A stretch of DNA of 64,000 bases from positions 17,392,673 through 17,456,672 of the forward strand of contig NC_057793.1 in NCBI RefSeq assembly GCF_014905175.1. The letters are read 5' to 3'. The notes under the pieces are model-generated. The model was not told where the DNA came from and made no database searches. It saw only the letters and a list, made by a program, of their open reading frames with translations. Of this stretch, positions 53,943 through 64,000 are shown piece by piece. How positions within the stretch are numbered: position 1 is the first letter of the stretch; each line of letters starts with the position of its first letter. The position numbers and the translations under genes were made by a program. The stretch is from Aphidius gifuensis (lineage: Eukaryota > Arthropoda > Insecta > Hymenoptera > Braconidae).

Positions 53943-54860
53943 ATGACAGATTATAAAAGAGACGTTGTGCGTGAGTTACACGCTCCTGCAAGAAAAAATT
54001 TTTTACGACGTAAAGTTGATATTCGTGATAAGGATGAAACGTGGCAAGCTGATCTTGTTGAAATGATTGAACATTCGAAGGTCAACTCTGGCTACAATTA
54101 TTTTTTAACAGCCATTGATATTTTCTCAAAATTCAGCTGGGCTGTTGGACTTAAAAAGAAAACTGGAAAAGAGGTATCAGCAGCAATGGAATCAATATTC
54201 AAAAAAGGTCGAATATGCAAAAATCTTCATGTGGATCAAGGAAAAGAATTTTATAATTCAATATTCAAAACAATGTTAAAAAAATATAATGTTCATATGT
54301 ATTCAACATTTACTCATTTAAAAGCATCAATAGTTGAACGGTTTAATAGAACACTAAAAAACAAAATGTTTTTTGAATTTAGCATGCAAGGAAATTATAA
54401 ATGGTTGAAATTGCTGCCAGAATTATCTAAAAAATATAATAATACCAAACATCGCACAATTAAAATGAAACCAGTTCAAGTTGTTGGTAAAAATATTGAA
54501 ATACTGAAACAGACTGTATTTAAAAGTTTAAATCATTGTCATGTTAAAATCAAATTTAAATTAAATCAACATGTAAGAATAAGTAAATATAAGCATGTCT
54601 TTGATAAAGGATATAAACCAAATTGGACAAACGAAATATTCACAATAACTAAAATTAATAAAACATCACCTTTAACGTATAAGCTTAAAGACTATCAAGA
54701 GAATCCAATACAAGGAAGCTTTTATACTGAAGAGCTACAAAAAGTTCGACATTCTAACATTTATTTGATTGAAAAAGTTTCAAAGAGACGTGGGAATAAG
54801 ATGTATGTAAAATATTTTGGATTTGACAATAGTCATAATCAATGGATAGATAATCAATAA
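53943..54860 (+). CDS. Integrase (rve) with chromodomain, Polinton 2, intact
   Basis: 305 codons, uninterrupted. Catalytic residues: Asp in WQADLVEM, Asp in LHVDQGKEF, Glu in KASIVERFNRTLKN, with 33 residues between the last two by my count (close to DD35E). An RVRISKYK-like SH3-type region and a chromodomain (YLIEKVSKRRGNKMYVKYFGF) follow; the latter ends slightly short. TATAAAA at 53905 and TCAGT (A at 53934) lie just upstream, leaving a leader of only about 9 bases. In the family it integrates linear element DNA. It is the only complete integration gene in the window. Confidence 0.85.
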   Translation: MTDYKRDVVRELHAPARKNFLRRKVDIRDKDETWQADLVEMIEHSKVNSGYNYFLTAIDIFSKFSWAVGLKKKTGKEVSAAMESIFKKGRICKNLHVDQGKEFYNSIFKTMLKKYNVHMYSTFTHLKASIVERFNRTLKNKMFFEFSMQGNYKWLKLLPELSKKYNNTKHRTIKMKPVQVVGKNIEILKQTVFKSLNHCHVKIKFKLNQHVRISKYKHVFDKGYKPNWTNEIFTITKINKTSPLTYKLKDYQENPIQGSFYTEELQKVRHSNIYLIEKVSKRRGNKMYVKYFGFDNSHNQWIDNQ

Positions 54861-54941
54861 ACAAATAAATAAAAAAGCAATGCGTATTTATTTTCTAACA
54901 ATTATTTTTTATTATATACATTTATACAACTTTTATTTACA

Positions 54942-57668
54942 TCATTCATATTTTCTTTTATATATACTTTTACTCAAACACATTCGTTCAACAGGTATGT
55001 AACCCCAAGGCAGAGTGTCAGTCTCACCATCAATTAGCTGTCGTTTATCATCTTGCCAACTGAGAGCAATTTTTTCAGTTGTTCTTGTCGTTACTTCATG
55101 TTTATGAGATCTTATAATATTTTGTGACTTTTTTAAAATAACATGATTAATTAAACAATTTTTATAATCATCAAAAGTTATTTGCCTTACAGTTGATCTT
55201 TTTACACCCTTTGCTCTCATATGAACACGTTTTTTTAATGAATTATTTTCATCCGCTATAACATATAAGTATAATTTACTTCGTAAACCAATAAATTCCT
55301 TCATTATTTTTCCATTATTTTCATCTTTCATAATACCAATAACTTTTTTATTTTTTAAAGGAATTCCATATTGATTATTATCTGGATAATCAGATGTATC
55401 AAATTTATTAGGATTATTACGTATCAAATCGTATGGATTATGACTAAATATGTGGTAAACAGCAGAATCAGTATCACCATATAAATACTTGACTTTATCT
55501 CCATATTCAGGTTTTATAAAATTGTAATGGAAATCATACATATATGTTTTTGACATTTCCAAAATAGAAAATCCAAGATAAATTGGTTTATCGAAAAGTA
55601 TACTTGATGGTTTCATCTCAATTATAACAAGATCATCAATAATTAAATGACTATTGAAGTTTGGCTTTGAGATATAAAATCTTGCTCCACCTTTAACACC
55701 ATATTTTTGCACAAGTTTTATTGATTTACGAGTTCTTACAGACTCTAGAGTTTTACCATAAATTGCATTGATGAATAAGTTTCTAAGATCTTTTTCAAAT
55801 GCACTACGGGCATGTTTCCGTAACTCAGTATTAAGATCAATATACGGTTTAAGCCATGAACTTTGTTCAAATTTTAAAACACGATGAACTTTAGTAATAA
55901 TCATCCCCAAAGAACAATATTGTTTCAAGTTCCTATAATGAATAACATAATTTTTTTTATTGTCTAGAGTTGCCAGTAGTTTTGGAGTTTTACTGGTTTC
56001 TAGAGGTGGTTTTTCGCGTACTGGTGCTAACGGAAAATCTTTATGATGATGATGCAAACTTGCAGGATAATCTCAATCAACTCCAAGAATGTATCCACAT
56101 TTCGAATTATCAGCAATTGAATTCAATGTTGATATATCAAAGTTATCAATCCATTGAAATTTACATGTTGGAAGATATTCCCTCATTGCAGCTCCATACA
56201 TATTGTTCAAATCAAAATACATTAAAAATGACTCTTCTTCTTCAATATTATATTCACTGCCCATATATCGATTGTTAGCTCTTCCATATCGATTTGAGAC
56301 TTGTGATAAACCACCTCTTATGCCTTGCTCAACAAACAACATCATTTCAGGATCTGTTAACAATTCTAGTTCAATCTGAGTATATCTCAACATTGTACTA
56401 AAACTAAGTCCAGGTAGTGTATAATAATGTGCTGGATCTAACTTATATGTATTTAAACAATCAGCTCTGAAGCTTTCAAAAACATCAGCTAAAAGAGCAA
56501 CATCAGTCTGTGAATATAAATCAGAATATTCTCCCAAGGTCTTTATATTAAACTTTTGCCAAACATTTAGAGCATGTGCATATGCTTCATCTGAGATATT
56601 TTCTTCATTTAATTTCGAATAAAATTGATCTTTCGATGGAAGTGTTGTATCATCAAATTTTTCCCATTTATCAAGATAATCATATGGAAATACTCCCTTC
56701 TTTGTAATTAATTTGAATTCATCATCATTTTTACAGACTTTTTGTTATTGATTTTTTATTATCATCTAAATTATTTGATAATGAATCTATGGAACTAGCC
56801 ATGAATCTATATGAGTCGATGAATCTGAATTTTATTCGGGTACCTTTGACAGATTTTGTGAATGAAATATACCTTTCTTTCTTGATTCCAAGTATATCAA
56901 TTTTACCTCGGAACTGGTTTTTCAGTTTTTTAATGATGAAATGTGCATCATAGCCTGTGAGATTGTGAAATACTACAGGAATGATACATGAATCTTGATA
57001 ATTTATATTGCATATTTGATGGGTGGCACCTCGGTATTCTGAGGTCCAATGAGAATGATCTCTTACTCTTACGTCATTTTTCGTGAAATTTTTATCACAA
57101 ATATGACATTTTTTAGTATTCAAAAATTGTAATTCTTCATCTCGGGTAAGAGACATTGGTTTAATATCATCTATTATTTTATTGACTTGATGAGCTATTT
57201 GTTCAAGCTCTGTAATAAACCATTCAATTGAATTTTTACCTCTTTGAAGATTGAACTTGAAAAGTGAGTCATCATAACTACACTTTAAATAATATGCTGC
57301 ACTACTTGGAACATGTTTTTGATAAATTTGATTTTTTTCATGTTCTTCACTCTGCACTTTTTCTAATAAACACTCTAAATCACCATAAATTATAAACGGT
57401 ACGGTTAATTGATGTTTATAGTTTATAAATTTCAGAATATTATTTTTTGCAGTTGGTAATAACATTGCACTTTTACATTTTTCAATACATTGTTTTTCAT
57501 GATTATCGCGTGATTGTTGACAATGAAAATAACATAAGCAACGATCACAAATTATTTTTCTCCCATCGTGTTTAGAAATCTGTGCACTCACTAATCTTGA
57601 TAAGTTTTTAATCCAAGCGAAATGATATTGTGATAAATTTTTTTGTGAATTGAAGTCATCAACAACAA

Positions 57669-57702
<34 letters not shown>

Positions 57703-58815
57703 TTCTATTTCTCTTTTGACCATTAAAAGATGAATCGTTTCATGATTTGATTCATTTTTGCTAATATAATATGGCACAACCCTTTCTTTTCTACGTTTTT
57801 TATTTTTTTTCTCATCATCATCATCATCACTATCATCGTCATCATCATCATCATTCTCTATCCCATAAATATTAATTTTCAACTTGTTTTGTTTTTCAAA
57901 AATTTTGATTTTTTCCCATGTTATTGGAAAAGTTATTCCACTGCAATTTAATTTATCAAAATGCTTTTTGTATTGACTCGCACGCTCACCATTATTTGGC
58001 ACTTTGTATAAACATGCCAAAACTGACCAAATAAAACAAAAATTATCAGAATTTTTAACGTTCACAACTGAATGAGTTTTAATTATCCACGATGGCATTT
58101 AGACGAAAGATGAATTACCACCTTGCAGTGGTATGTAATCATTTATTTGGATTTCGAGATGAAGAATTTCCAGCAGTTTCCAACCGGATCCTTTTAATTC
58201 AGCTTCCTCAACATCTTCTATAAAATGTTCAAAATTATTTTTAAATAATTGGTTTAGATCTGATGATTGTAAAACCTCAAAACTACCTTCACTGAAATAT
58301 TTTGTTTCAACTTCCACGCTATTATCAGATAGTTTTTTAATCTCATAGTTCAATGCAGTATTGACTTTGAGTGCATTTTTATCTTGCAAAATAAGAGCTA
58401 TTTGACTAATTAACATTTTTTTAGCATCCGAAAGGAAGTTTTTTACATCTTTATGTTTTAAATTAATTATAACGCTGGTTTTCATCCTGTTTCTAAATAC
58501 ATTTTCTAAGTCTTGCCATTCGAAGTAATTTTTAGCAGTATCATTAGATACATTAACTGTTGCAGATGCACCTGCACCTTGTACTTGCAAACTTTCTAAT
58601 TGCGATGAAAAACGTGTCAGCATTATGACTGTCGTCTGAGTCATTTTTCTATAAGCAGTTGGCAAACTTCGAAGTGATTGATTGAAATTTGTAATATGTC
58701 TACGTAATGAAACAATTGTAGAACGGACTCGATCAGGATTTGGGTCCTGTTGTAAAAGTTCAACTGTTTTTCGATATTCCTCTCGGAGCATTCTCTGTGG
58801 TTTGGTTGGATCCAT
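54942..58815 (-). pseudogene. Family B DNA polymerase, Polinton 2
   Basis: ATG 58815 begins a long N-terminal region (helical, MDPTKPQRML start). TAA at 58099-58101 falls where copy 1 reads straight through. Frameshift near 56733 and TGA at 56073-56075 are the other lesions. Exonuclease motifs (YGDLECL, NLTGYDAHF, YSQTDVALLAD), an endonuclease VII-like zinc insert (CHICDKNF ... HSHWTSEYRGATHQICN) and polymerase motifs (FDLNNMYGAAM, NAIYGKT, YGDTDS) are all present, and the C-terminus is complete to 54942. An acceptor-like TTTTTTAG at about 58842 suggests a spliced 5' leader. Three lesions in about 1290 codons imply fairly recent death. Confidence 0.85.
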
Positions 58816-58850
58816 TTTATTAATAATTGTTTGGTTGACCTAAAAAATTA

Positions 58851-59540
58851 AAAATAATTACTTTTTTATAGAAATATTGACCTAGTGCAAAAAATATTAA
58901 TGTTAACGATAGCTGGTGAAAATCTAAGGATAATTGAGTCAAAAAAATCAAAAAATATTTAAGGATTGCAAAGATATTGATGGATTACTAAAATTTTAGA
59001 GGTTATGTTACTTTTTTAAAGAAATATTGACCTGGTGCAAAAAATATTGATGTTAAACGATAGCTGGTGAAAATCTTAGGATAATTAATTAAAAACATGT
59101 CAAAAATATTCAAGGATTGCAAAGATATTGATGGATTACTAAAATTTTAGAGGTTATGTTACTTTTCTAAAGAAATATTGACCTGGTGCAAAAAATATTG
59201 ATGTTAAACGATAGCTGGTGAAAATCTAAGGAAAATTGATTAAAAACATGTTAAAAATATTCAAGGATGGCTGAGATATTGATGGATTACTAAAAATTTG
59301 GAGGTTATGTTACTTTTTTAGAAAAATAATGACCTGGTGCAAAAAATATTGATGTTAAACGACAGCTAATGAAAATCTAAGGAAAATCGATTAAAAACAT
59401 GTTAAAAATATTCAAGGATGGCTGAGATATTGATGGATTACTAAAAATTTGAAGGTTATATTACTTGTTTAGAGAAATAATGACCTGGTGCAAAAAATAT
59501 TAATGTCAAACGATAGCTGGTAAAAATCTAAGGAAAATTG
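58851..59540. repeat. 150-bp tandem repeat, about 4.5 units
   Basis: Units (start TTACTTTTTTA.AGAAATATTGACCTGGTGC) recur at about 58860, 59010, 59161, 59311 and 59462 with 85-95% apparent similarity. They lie directly upstream of PolB-2 and end where the foldback element begins. They could be subterminal repeats of Polinton 2. Confidence 0.8.
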
Positions 59541-60640
59541 ATCACACAAAAAACAAAAATAAATTTTTGTACAAAAAGGAGAGTCAAGTATTCGAAATTA
59601 ATTTTTATTTTTTTTTTTTAAACATACAAAAAAAGAGGATATCAAAAAAGTCAAGTACAAAAGTACATATTTCTTTACAAATCATTGACCTATATGAATA
59701 GTCTTAACTTTTGACAAAATTTTATACTTGACCCCGCCCGGTTCTTCCCAAATAAAATTTTAAGCCTACACACTTTTATAATTGTTTATAATATATATTG
59801 ACGACGACATTAATGATGTTGTTGCTCTACGATTTCACTGGATTTTCCCTTGTAAGGTGGTGTGTCCACAAGCTAGATTATTCATGCAAGTTCTAGTAGA
59901 AAGAATTCATATCACTAGGTAATTACTATTATATTTTACCTAGATATTACTGAATATATTTTGGTCATATCTAGTGACTAGTGATGCTAGATTTTGCATT
60001 GAATTTAGAAGTCTAGCATGTAAACACACCGCTTTATACTGACCAGTGTTGGTAAGTATGATACTGGTGTATCATCATACATACATCTGTAGTTTCATAC
60101 ACATTAGAAATGCCCCCTCATTTTACTTTCAGAACTATTTTACTGACGTCATTTTTTGGCTGATCACGAACAATTGGAGAAAAATTTTTTTTAAACATTT
60201 CTCCGTATGGTTTAATTTGCGAGAGATTCAGACTAATTATGGAGAAAATCGAAGTATACGTGGAGAAATATTATCACCAGTAGTTAGCTAAGTATGATAG
60301 TTCAGTATTATATACATATTTTTCATATGCGTGTTAATTAATTTGATACAGTTAAATTACTTCTATCTTTCACTTTTTATTGAGCCTACATTTGTGTGAA
60401 AGACTTAAAATTTTATTTGGGAAGAACCGGGCGGGGTCAAGTATAAAATTTTGTCAAAAGTTAAGACTATTCATATGGGTCAATGATTTGTAAAGAAATA
60501 TGTACTTTTGTACTTGACTTTTTTGATATCCTCTTTTTTTGTATGTTTAAAAAAAAAAAATAAAAATTAATTTCGAATACTTGACTCTCCTTTTTGTACA
60601 AAAATTTATTTTTGTTTTTTGTGTGATATCATATCTTTTT
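59541..60640. mobile_element. Foldback element with about 230-bp arms
   Basis: Left arm 59541-59770 and right arm about 60401-60628 are near-perfect inverted copies (ATCACACAAAAAACAAAAATAA outside; ACTTGACCCCGCCCGGTTCTTCCCAA inside). The 600-bp centre is non-coding. The right side extends to about 60655, matching the solo arm at 27131-27420, so the left end seems trimmed. Confidence 0.8.
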
Positions 60641-60716
60641 GTAAAGTCTTTTAATCGTTCACAAATAAAAAATAACAACCTATCATACTTCCAGATCGTG
60701 AATCGTTATTTAAAAT

Positions 60717-63575
60717 TTATTTAGTGAGCTTTGTACCCTTTTGAGTACGTTCTAAAAATAAAATATAAGAATTTTTTGCATTTCTTGGCCAAGATTCATT
60801 GGTAACAAACTGATCATCAATTTTTATCCAACGATTTTTATTACGGATATAACTTATGAAATGTTGGTTTGATCTACCGCTATCAGTGAATATAGCGTAA
60901 TTAACTTTATATATAGATTTACAAATTTCTACTTTAGATGTGGGTATCCCTTTTATCGAACAATAATTGTTTTGCAATCGACCATTTTGATTCATTGACA
61001 AAGAGTTGACCTTTAAAACAACAACATCATTTGTCTTAAGAATTTCTAATTTTCTAAAAATTTTCGTTGAAGTTAAACAATCTAGACATGTACCAGTTCC
61101 TTCGTGCCACAATGAGAACGATTGATTTATAAGTTCTTGTAATGTGAAAGTGTTATTTCCATTTGGTATTAAAAGATTTATAATGTACTGGTTTGACAAT
61201 GAGACATTTACGTATGAACAGGATTCACATTTTTCTAAATACTTTTCTTCATGGCCTAAATGCTTGGTAAGAACATGATCTTTTGTACAGAGTGCTGTTA
61301 AAAATTTAGCAGGATCATCTTCGTTATTATGGTTGCACGCTTCACCAACAAATGTTTTAATTTCATCTGCTGAAGAAGTCATTTTTGAAATGTACTCATT
61401 GAAAAATTTAGCTACTACCGAATGGTGTGAGTTGCTCATGTTTTTTAATGACTCATTTATAACTTCTGAGTGTAATATACATTGCATCACAGAGTTTACA
61501 TAGCTCGATGAACCATTATCATTAGATAATCCATGTACATTAGACAGCGTGTCGATAACTTTGGATTTTTTTTCACATTCTATATCAACCAAAAATGATT
61601 TGAAACACCACTTGGTATCAAAATTTTTCGGAAAACTTCTATTCGAAATTGGAATTTCTTTCAAATCAGGTTTATAAATTTTCCGCAAACGATTGTATTC
61701 TTCGATTGCTTGACTTGCTATTGCTTTTGATGGGTCAAAATTTATTAAATGCAAACCATTTAATGTTGTAACTCGCGAAAGTGCAACGTAAGTCATACCT
61801 TTGGCAAAAGACTTTTCACCGACGTCAACAATAGCGCACTCTAAACTAACTCCCTGAGATTTATGTATTGTCATTGCGTAACTAACACAAATAGGAAATT
61901 GTGAACGTATTACGAACACTCCATCAGACAACTGGAATTTCACATCTATTCTTTCAACTATACAATCATGGTCTCCTTTAGTTAATTTAACGACAATTGA
62001 TTGCAAGTTTTTACCATCCATACTCTTTGAAACAGATACAACTGTACCAAGTGCACCATTGACCATGCCTAATGTGTAGTCAATATTTCGCCTAATCATG
62101 ATTTTTGCACCGATTTTAATTGTTATATTTTTTGCTAAACCAGCTGATCGACTAGCATCATATTCATTGTTAGCTAAGTCTTTTTCTGCATTTTTTCGAT
62201 AAATAGGCTTACAATCGATGGTATCATTTGCACAGAGATTATATACTTCTTGTGTTTTTATTTTGTCTAACATAGCAGAATTTATTGCATCACACATTTC
62301 ATTAGTTGGTAACAAGCATACAGCAGATGAAGGCAATTTTTGTATATAATTACACAGTTCATCGAGTCTGTCACCAACAGGGAATATATCTAAATTTATA
62401 TTCCGAGTGCTTAACAGCTGAACATCTTCTTTCGTCATAGATCCAACTCTCAATCGAGACAAAAGTTTCCCATAGGCATCATCATTTCGCTGACGCATAT
62501 TTATAGTAAGTTCATCATATTCAACCAATTGTTTCCAAATATTAAAATGTCCCATAGATTCAAGACATTTTTTCATATCATCGGATGATAAATCCATGTA
62601 AACTGCGTCTTGAGCAACTGGCATAAGTTGCATTAGATCTCCAAAAAATAGGATATGTTTTTTACCGAACCATCCATTCAATTCATCAGAAGTATTAAAA
62701 ATTTCATTCAATCTGCGATTTACATACATTAACGTAACATTAGAAACCATTGAAATTTCGTCAACAATCACTAGTGCAATGTCTCTTAACTGTTCACGTA
62801 ATACCTTAAGAGCACCGTCAGATAAAGCCATGTACTTTGGTGTACCTCCATGCTGAACCGGCAGTGAAAAAATTCTATGCAGCGTCATACCGTTAATACC
62901 AAATGCAGCAAGGCCTGTAGGAGCGGCAATTGCAATTTGACGATTTAATGTTTTTCGAATCCAAGTTTTAATAACGTAGATTAGAAAGCTTTTACCTGTT
63001 CCACCTTCTCCACTAATATAAATTTTTAAAGGTTCATCTTTATCATCCGTAAAAACATCAGTCACTTTCTGGAAGACTCTTAGCTGATCAGCATTCAACT
63101 CGCTGATCAGTTCATCTAAATCAACTTCTTCTTCTGCATCTGCATTACCAATATCTTTAAAATCTTTCATCGCTTCACCAGCAGCTTTTTCCGTAATACC
63201 ATCATTTATTGGATCTTCTAGTTGATCCTCAGGTTTATTTCCGATAATTTCATTTTCTTTTTCTTCAATTAGTTTTTGCATATGATCTAATCCTTCTTGA
63301 AAATCATCTAGACGCTTGTAATAATTACACGCTTCTTGAAGTTCTTTTTTTTTAGCATTAAATGAATCAGCGAATGTCTCAAAACCATCTTTCAATTCAT
63401 CAGTGTTTCTCCAAGGTTTAAATAAAAATAGTAATGAAAAGTAAAAGTCTTCAGGGTGGGTTTTTATATTGTATATCCAATGATGGATTAAATAGCCTCG
63501 AGATCGTTTTTTGACCCATAATATAGGGTTCCCTTGATCATTTATTTTGAGTGTAAAAAAAATGAATTGACGCAT
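60717..63575 (-). CDS. Helitron-type PIF1 helicase fused to a USP-like domain (N-terminally truncated)
   Basis: Uninterrupted 952-codon frame. The start (SLLFLFKPWRNTDELKDGFETF) is the Helitron linker that normally follows Rep; Rep itself is gone, cut by a SINE at 63561. Helicase: Walker A GEGGTGKS (Lys195), VIVDEISMV, FFGDLMQLMPV, YAMTIHKSQG and YVALSRV, all intact. From about residue 675 the sequence matches ubiquitin-specific proteases: GLSN..GSSSYVNS (Cys box, Ser691 where Cys is expected), two CxxC zinc pairs (CESC, CLDC) and a His box SNQHFISYIRNKNRWIKIDD (His905). The fusion is in one exon. Deubiquitinase activity is doubtful without the Cys. Confidence 0.8.
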   Translation of the reverse strand: MRQFIFFTLKINDQGNPILWVKKRSRGYLIHHWIYNIKTHPEDFYFSLLFLFKPWRNTDELKDGFETFADSFNAKKKELQEACNYYKRLDDFQEGLDHMQKLIEEKENEIIGNKPEDQLEDPINDGITEKAAGEAMKDFKDIGNADAEEEVDLDELISELNADQLRVFQKVTDVFTDDKDEPLKIYISGEGGTGKSFLIYVIKTWIRKTLNRQIAIAAPTGLAAFGINGMTLHRIFSLPVQHGGTPKYMALSDGALKVLREQLRDIALVIVDEISMVSNVTLMYVNRRLNEIFNTSDELNGWFGKKHILFFGDLMQLMPVAQDAVYMDLSSDDMKKCLESMGHFNIWKQLVEYDELTINMRQRNDDAYGKLLSRLRVGSMTKEDVQLLSTRNINLDIFPVGDRLDELCNYIQKLPSSAVCLLPTNEMCDAINSAMLDKIKTQEVYNLCANDTIDCKPIYRKNAEKDLANNEYDASRSAGLAKNITIKIGAKIMIRRNIDYTLGMVNGALGTVVSVSKSMDGKNLQSIVVKLTKGDHDCIVERIDVKFQLSDGVFVIRSQFPICVSYAMTIHKSQGVSLECAIVDVGEKSFAKGMTYVALSRVTTLNGLHLINFDPSKAIASQAIEEYNRLRKIYKPDLKEIPISNRSFPKNFDTKWCFKSFLVDIECEKKSKVIDTLSNVHGLSNDNGSSSYVNSVMQCILHSEVINESLKNMSNSHHSVVAKFFNEYISKMTSSADEIKTFVGEACNHNNEDDPAKFLTALCTKDHVLTKHLGHEEKYLEKCESCSYVNVSLSNQYIINLLIPNGNNTFTLQELINQSFSLWHEGTGTCLDCLTSTKIFRKLEILKTNDVVVLKVNSLSMNQNGRLQNNYCSIKGIPTSKVEICKSIYKVNYAIFTDSGRSNQHFISYIRNKNRWIKIDDQFVTNESWPRNAKNSYILFLERTQKGTKLTK

Positions 63576-63730
63576 AGAAGGACGTCGGAGTTAACTTGAT
63601 GAAACTTAGAAAAAATAAGAAGCCCTGTGGTCTAGTGGTCAAGGCGTTTGCCCGGAAAGCAAAAGACCCGGGTTCGATTCCCGGCGGGGAACTTCGTTAT
63701 TTTTTCTAAGTTTCTGGTTTTTTTTTTTTT
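63561..63730 (+). mobile_element. tRNA-derived SINE-like repeat, copy B
   Basis: Same unit as 41101-41265. tRNA-like core 63622-63690. The flanking arms GAAACTTAGAAAAAATAA (63601-63618) and the exact complement (63697-63714) form an 18-bp perfect inverted repeat around it. It sits at the broken N-terminal end of the helicase gene. Confidence 0.75.
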
Positions 63731-63774
63731 CAAACTAATGACACGCAAAATCGTGAAGCGTTCCACATTTTTTT

Positions 63775-63825
63775 GAAAAAACCGAAACAGAAAAATAACG
63801 AAGTTCCCCGCCGGGGTCTTCGAGC
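63775..63825 (-). repeat. Partial inverted copy of the SINE tail
   Basis: The minus strand reads CCGGCGGGGAACTTCGTTATTTTTCTG..., the 3' tail of the repeat above in opposite orientation. The tRNA-like part beyond CCGGCGGGG is missing. Confidence 0.6.
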
Positions 63826-64000
63826 TAACCAAAGCTCTTAGCCTACAAAGTTTATCAAGTACTCCGGCATCACTCTATCACGTCAATTCGACCCGAAAAA
63901 ACCAGAAACCAGAAGTATTAACTCGACTTTATCCGACACAGGCTCAGATCTAACAACGTCCCACTCTTTGCAAAACTCATATAGACAAAGATTTTCCAAA
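63826..64000. other. Unassigned sequence at the window end
   Basis: No reading frame or repeat match seen. Confidence 0.4.

Larger units (their letters stand above)
46666..58841. mobile_element. Polinton/Maverick element 2, decayed
   Basis: Gene order: exonuclease-like (+), small protein (+), major capsid (-), penton-like (-), protease (-), PLA2/minor capsid (-), ATPase (+), DUF8207-like (+), integrase (+), PolB (-). The assignment of the 46.7-kb gene to this element, and not to element 1, is tentative. Proteins are only moderately similar to those of element 1, so the two are different subfamilies and not a recent duplication. No terminal inverted repeat is evident; a 150-bp tandem array follows PolB. 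Confidence 0.8.

Noticed and set aside
33029..58841. Polydnavirus/bracovirus locus
   Set aside because: The gene content (integrase, protein-primed-type PolB, adenain, PLA2, jelly-roll capsids) is Polinton/adintovirus-type; no nudivirus core genes were seen.

Overview
The window is AT-rich eukaryotic nuclear DNA from an arthropod, most likely an insect. A hymenopteran (parasitoid-type) genome is my best guess, from the kind of Polintons, Helentron, hAT and foldback elements present. GT-AG introns, TATA boxes with TCAGT-type initiators and an intron-containing tRNA-Tyr rule out a prokaryote or phage. Almost the whole window is mobile DNA nested in mobile DNA; I see only one plausible host-gene fragment (dynamin GED-like exons at 16.3-16.8 kb).

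Layout. 0-6.7 kb: low-complexity DNA, dispersed repeats, an inverted duplication of a small spliced gene (2.2-3.8 kb) and a hairpin element (3.9-4.25 kb). 6.7-9.5 kb: long ATT/ATATT tracts, split by a 444-bp hAT MITE with a perfect 8-bp target duplication and by a 152-codon unknown ORF. 9.5-15.5 kb: a decayed Helentron (repeat-rich N-terminal region, Rep, PIF1-type helicase, AP-endonuclease). 16.3-16.8 kb: GED-like exons. 16.9-23.8 kb: a 6.8-kb element with about 42-bp terminal inverted repeats, carrying a 60-bp satellite, a nested 2.8-kb foldback element and a repetitive Asp/Asn/Lys-rich ORF. 23.8-32.7 kb: a graveyard of hairpin MITEs, solo foldback arms, GATCC-rich and CAGAATCTG-rich arrays nested inside one another, a zinc-finger pseudogene and tRNA-like fragments.

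33.0-45.8 kb and 46.7-58.8 kb: two diverged Polinton/Maverick (adintovirus-like) elements. Each carries a small basic protein, rve integrase with chromodomain, a DUF8207-like protein, packaging ATPase, a minor capsid protein with an N-terminal phospholipase A2 domain, adenain-like protease, penton-like and major capsid proteins and protein-primed-type PolB. Most genes are broken by stops and frameshifts; intact frames are integrase-2, protease-1, both small proteins, the coiled-coil gene and the exonuclease-like gene at 46.7 kb. The integrase-to-capsid module is inverted between the two elements relative to the small gene and PolB. PolB-1 is split by a hAT insertion and cut by a tRNA-derived SINE. 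Between the elements lie GC-rich tandem repeats and a small tRNA cluster.

58.9-64.0 kb: a 150-bp tandem array, a foldback element, and an intact 952-codon Helitron-type PIF1 helicase fused to a ubiquitin-specific-protease-like domain whose catalytic Cys position is Ser; a second SINE copy removes its N-terminus.

The points most worth following are the helicase-USP fusion, a -1 frame change at the same A-run in both Polinton copies of the DUF8207-like gene, the uniform TATA/initiator architecture of the Polinton genes, and the uncharacterised 6.8-kb TIR element.
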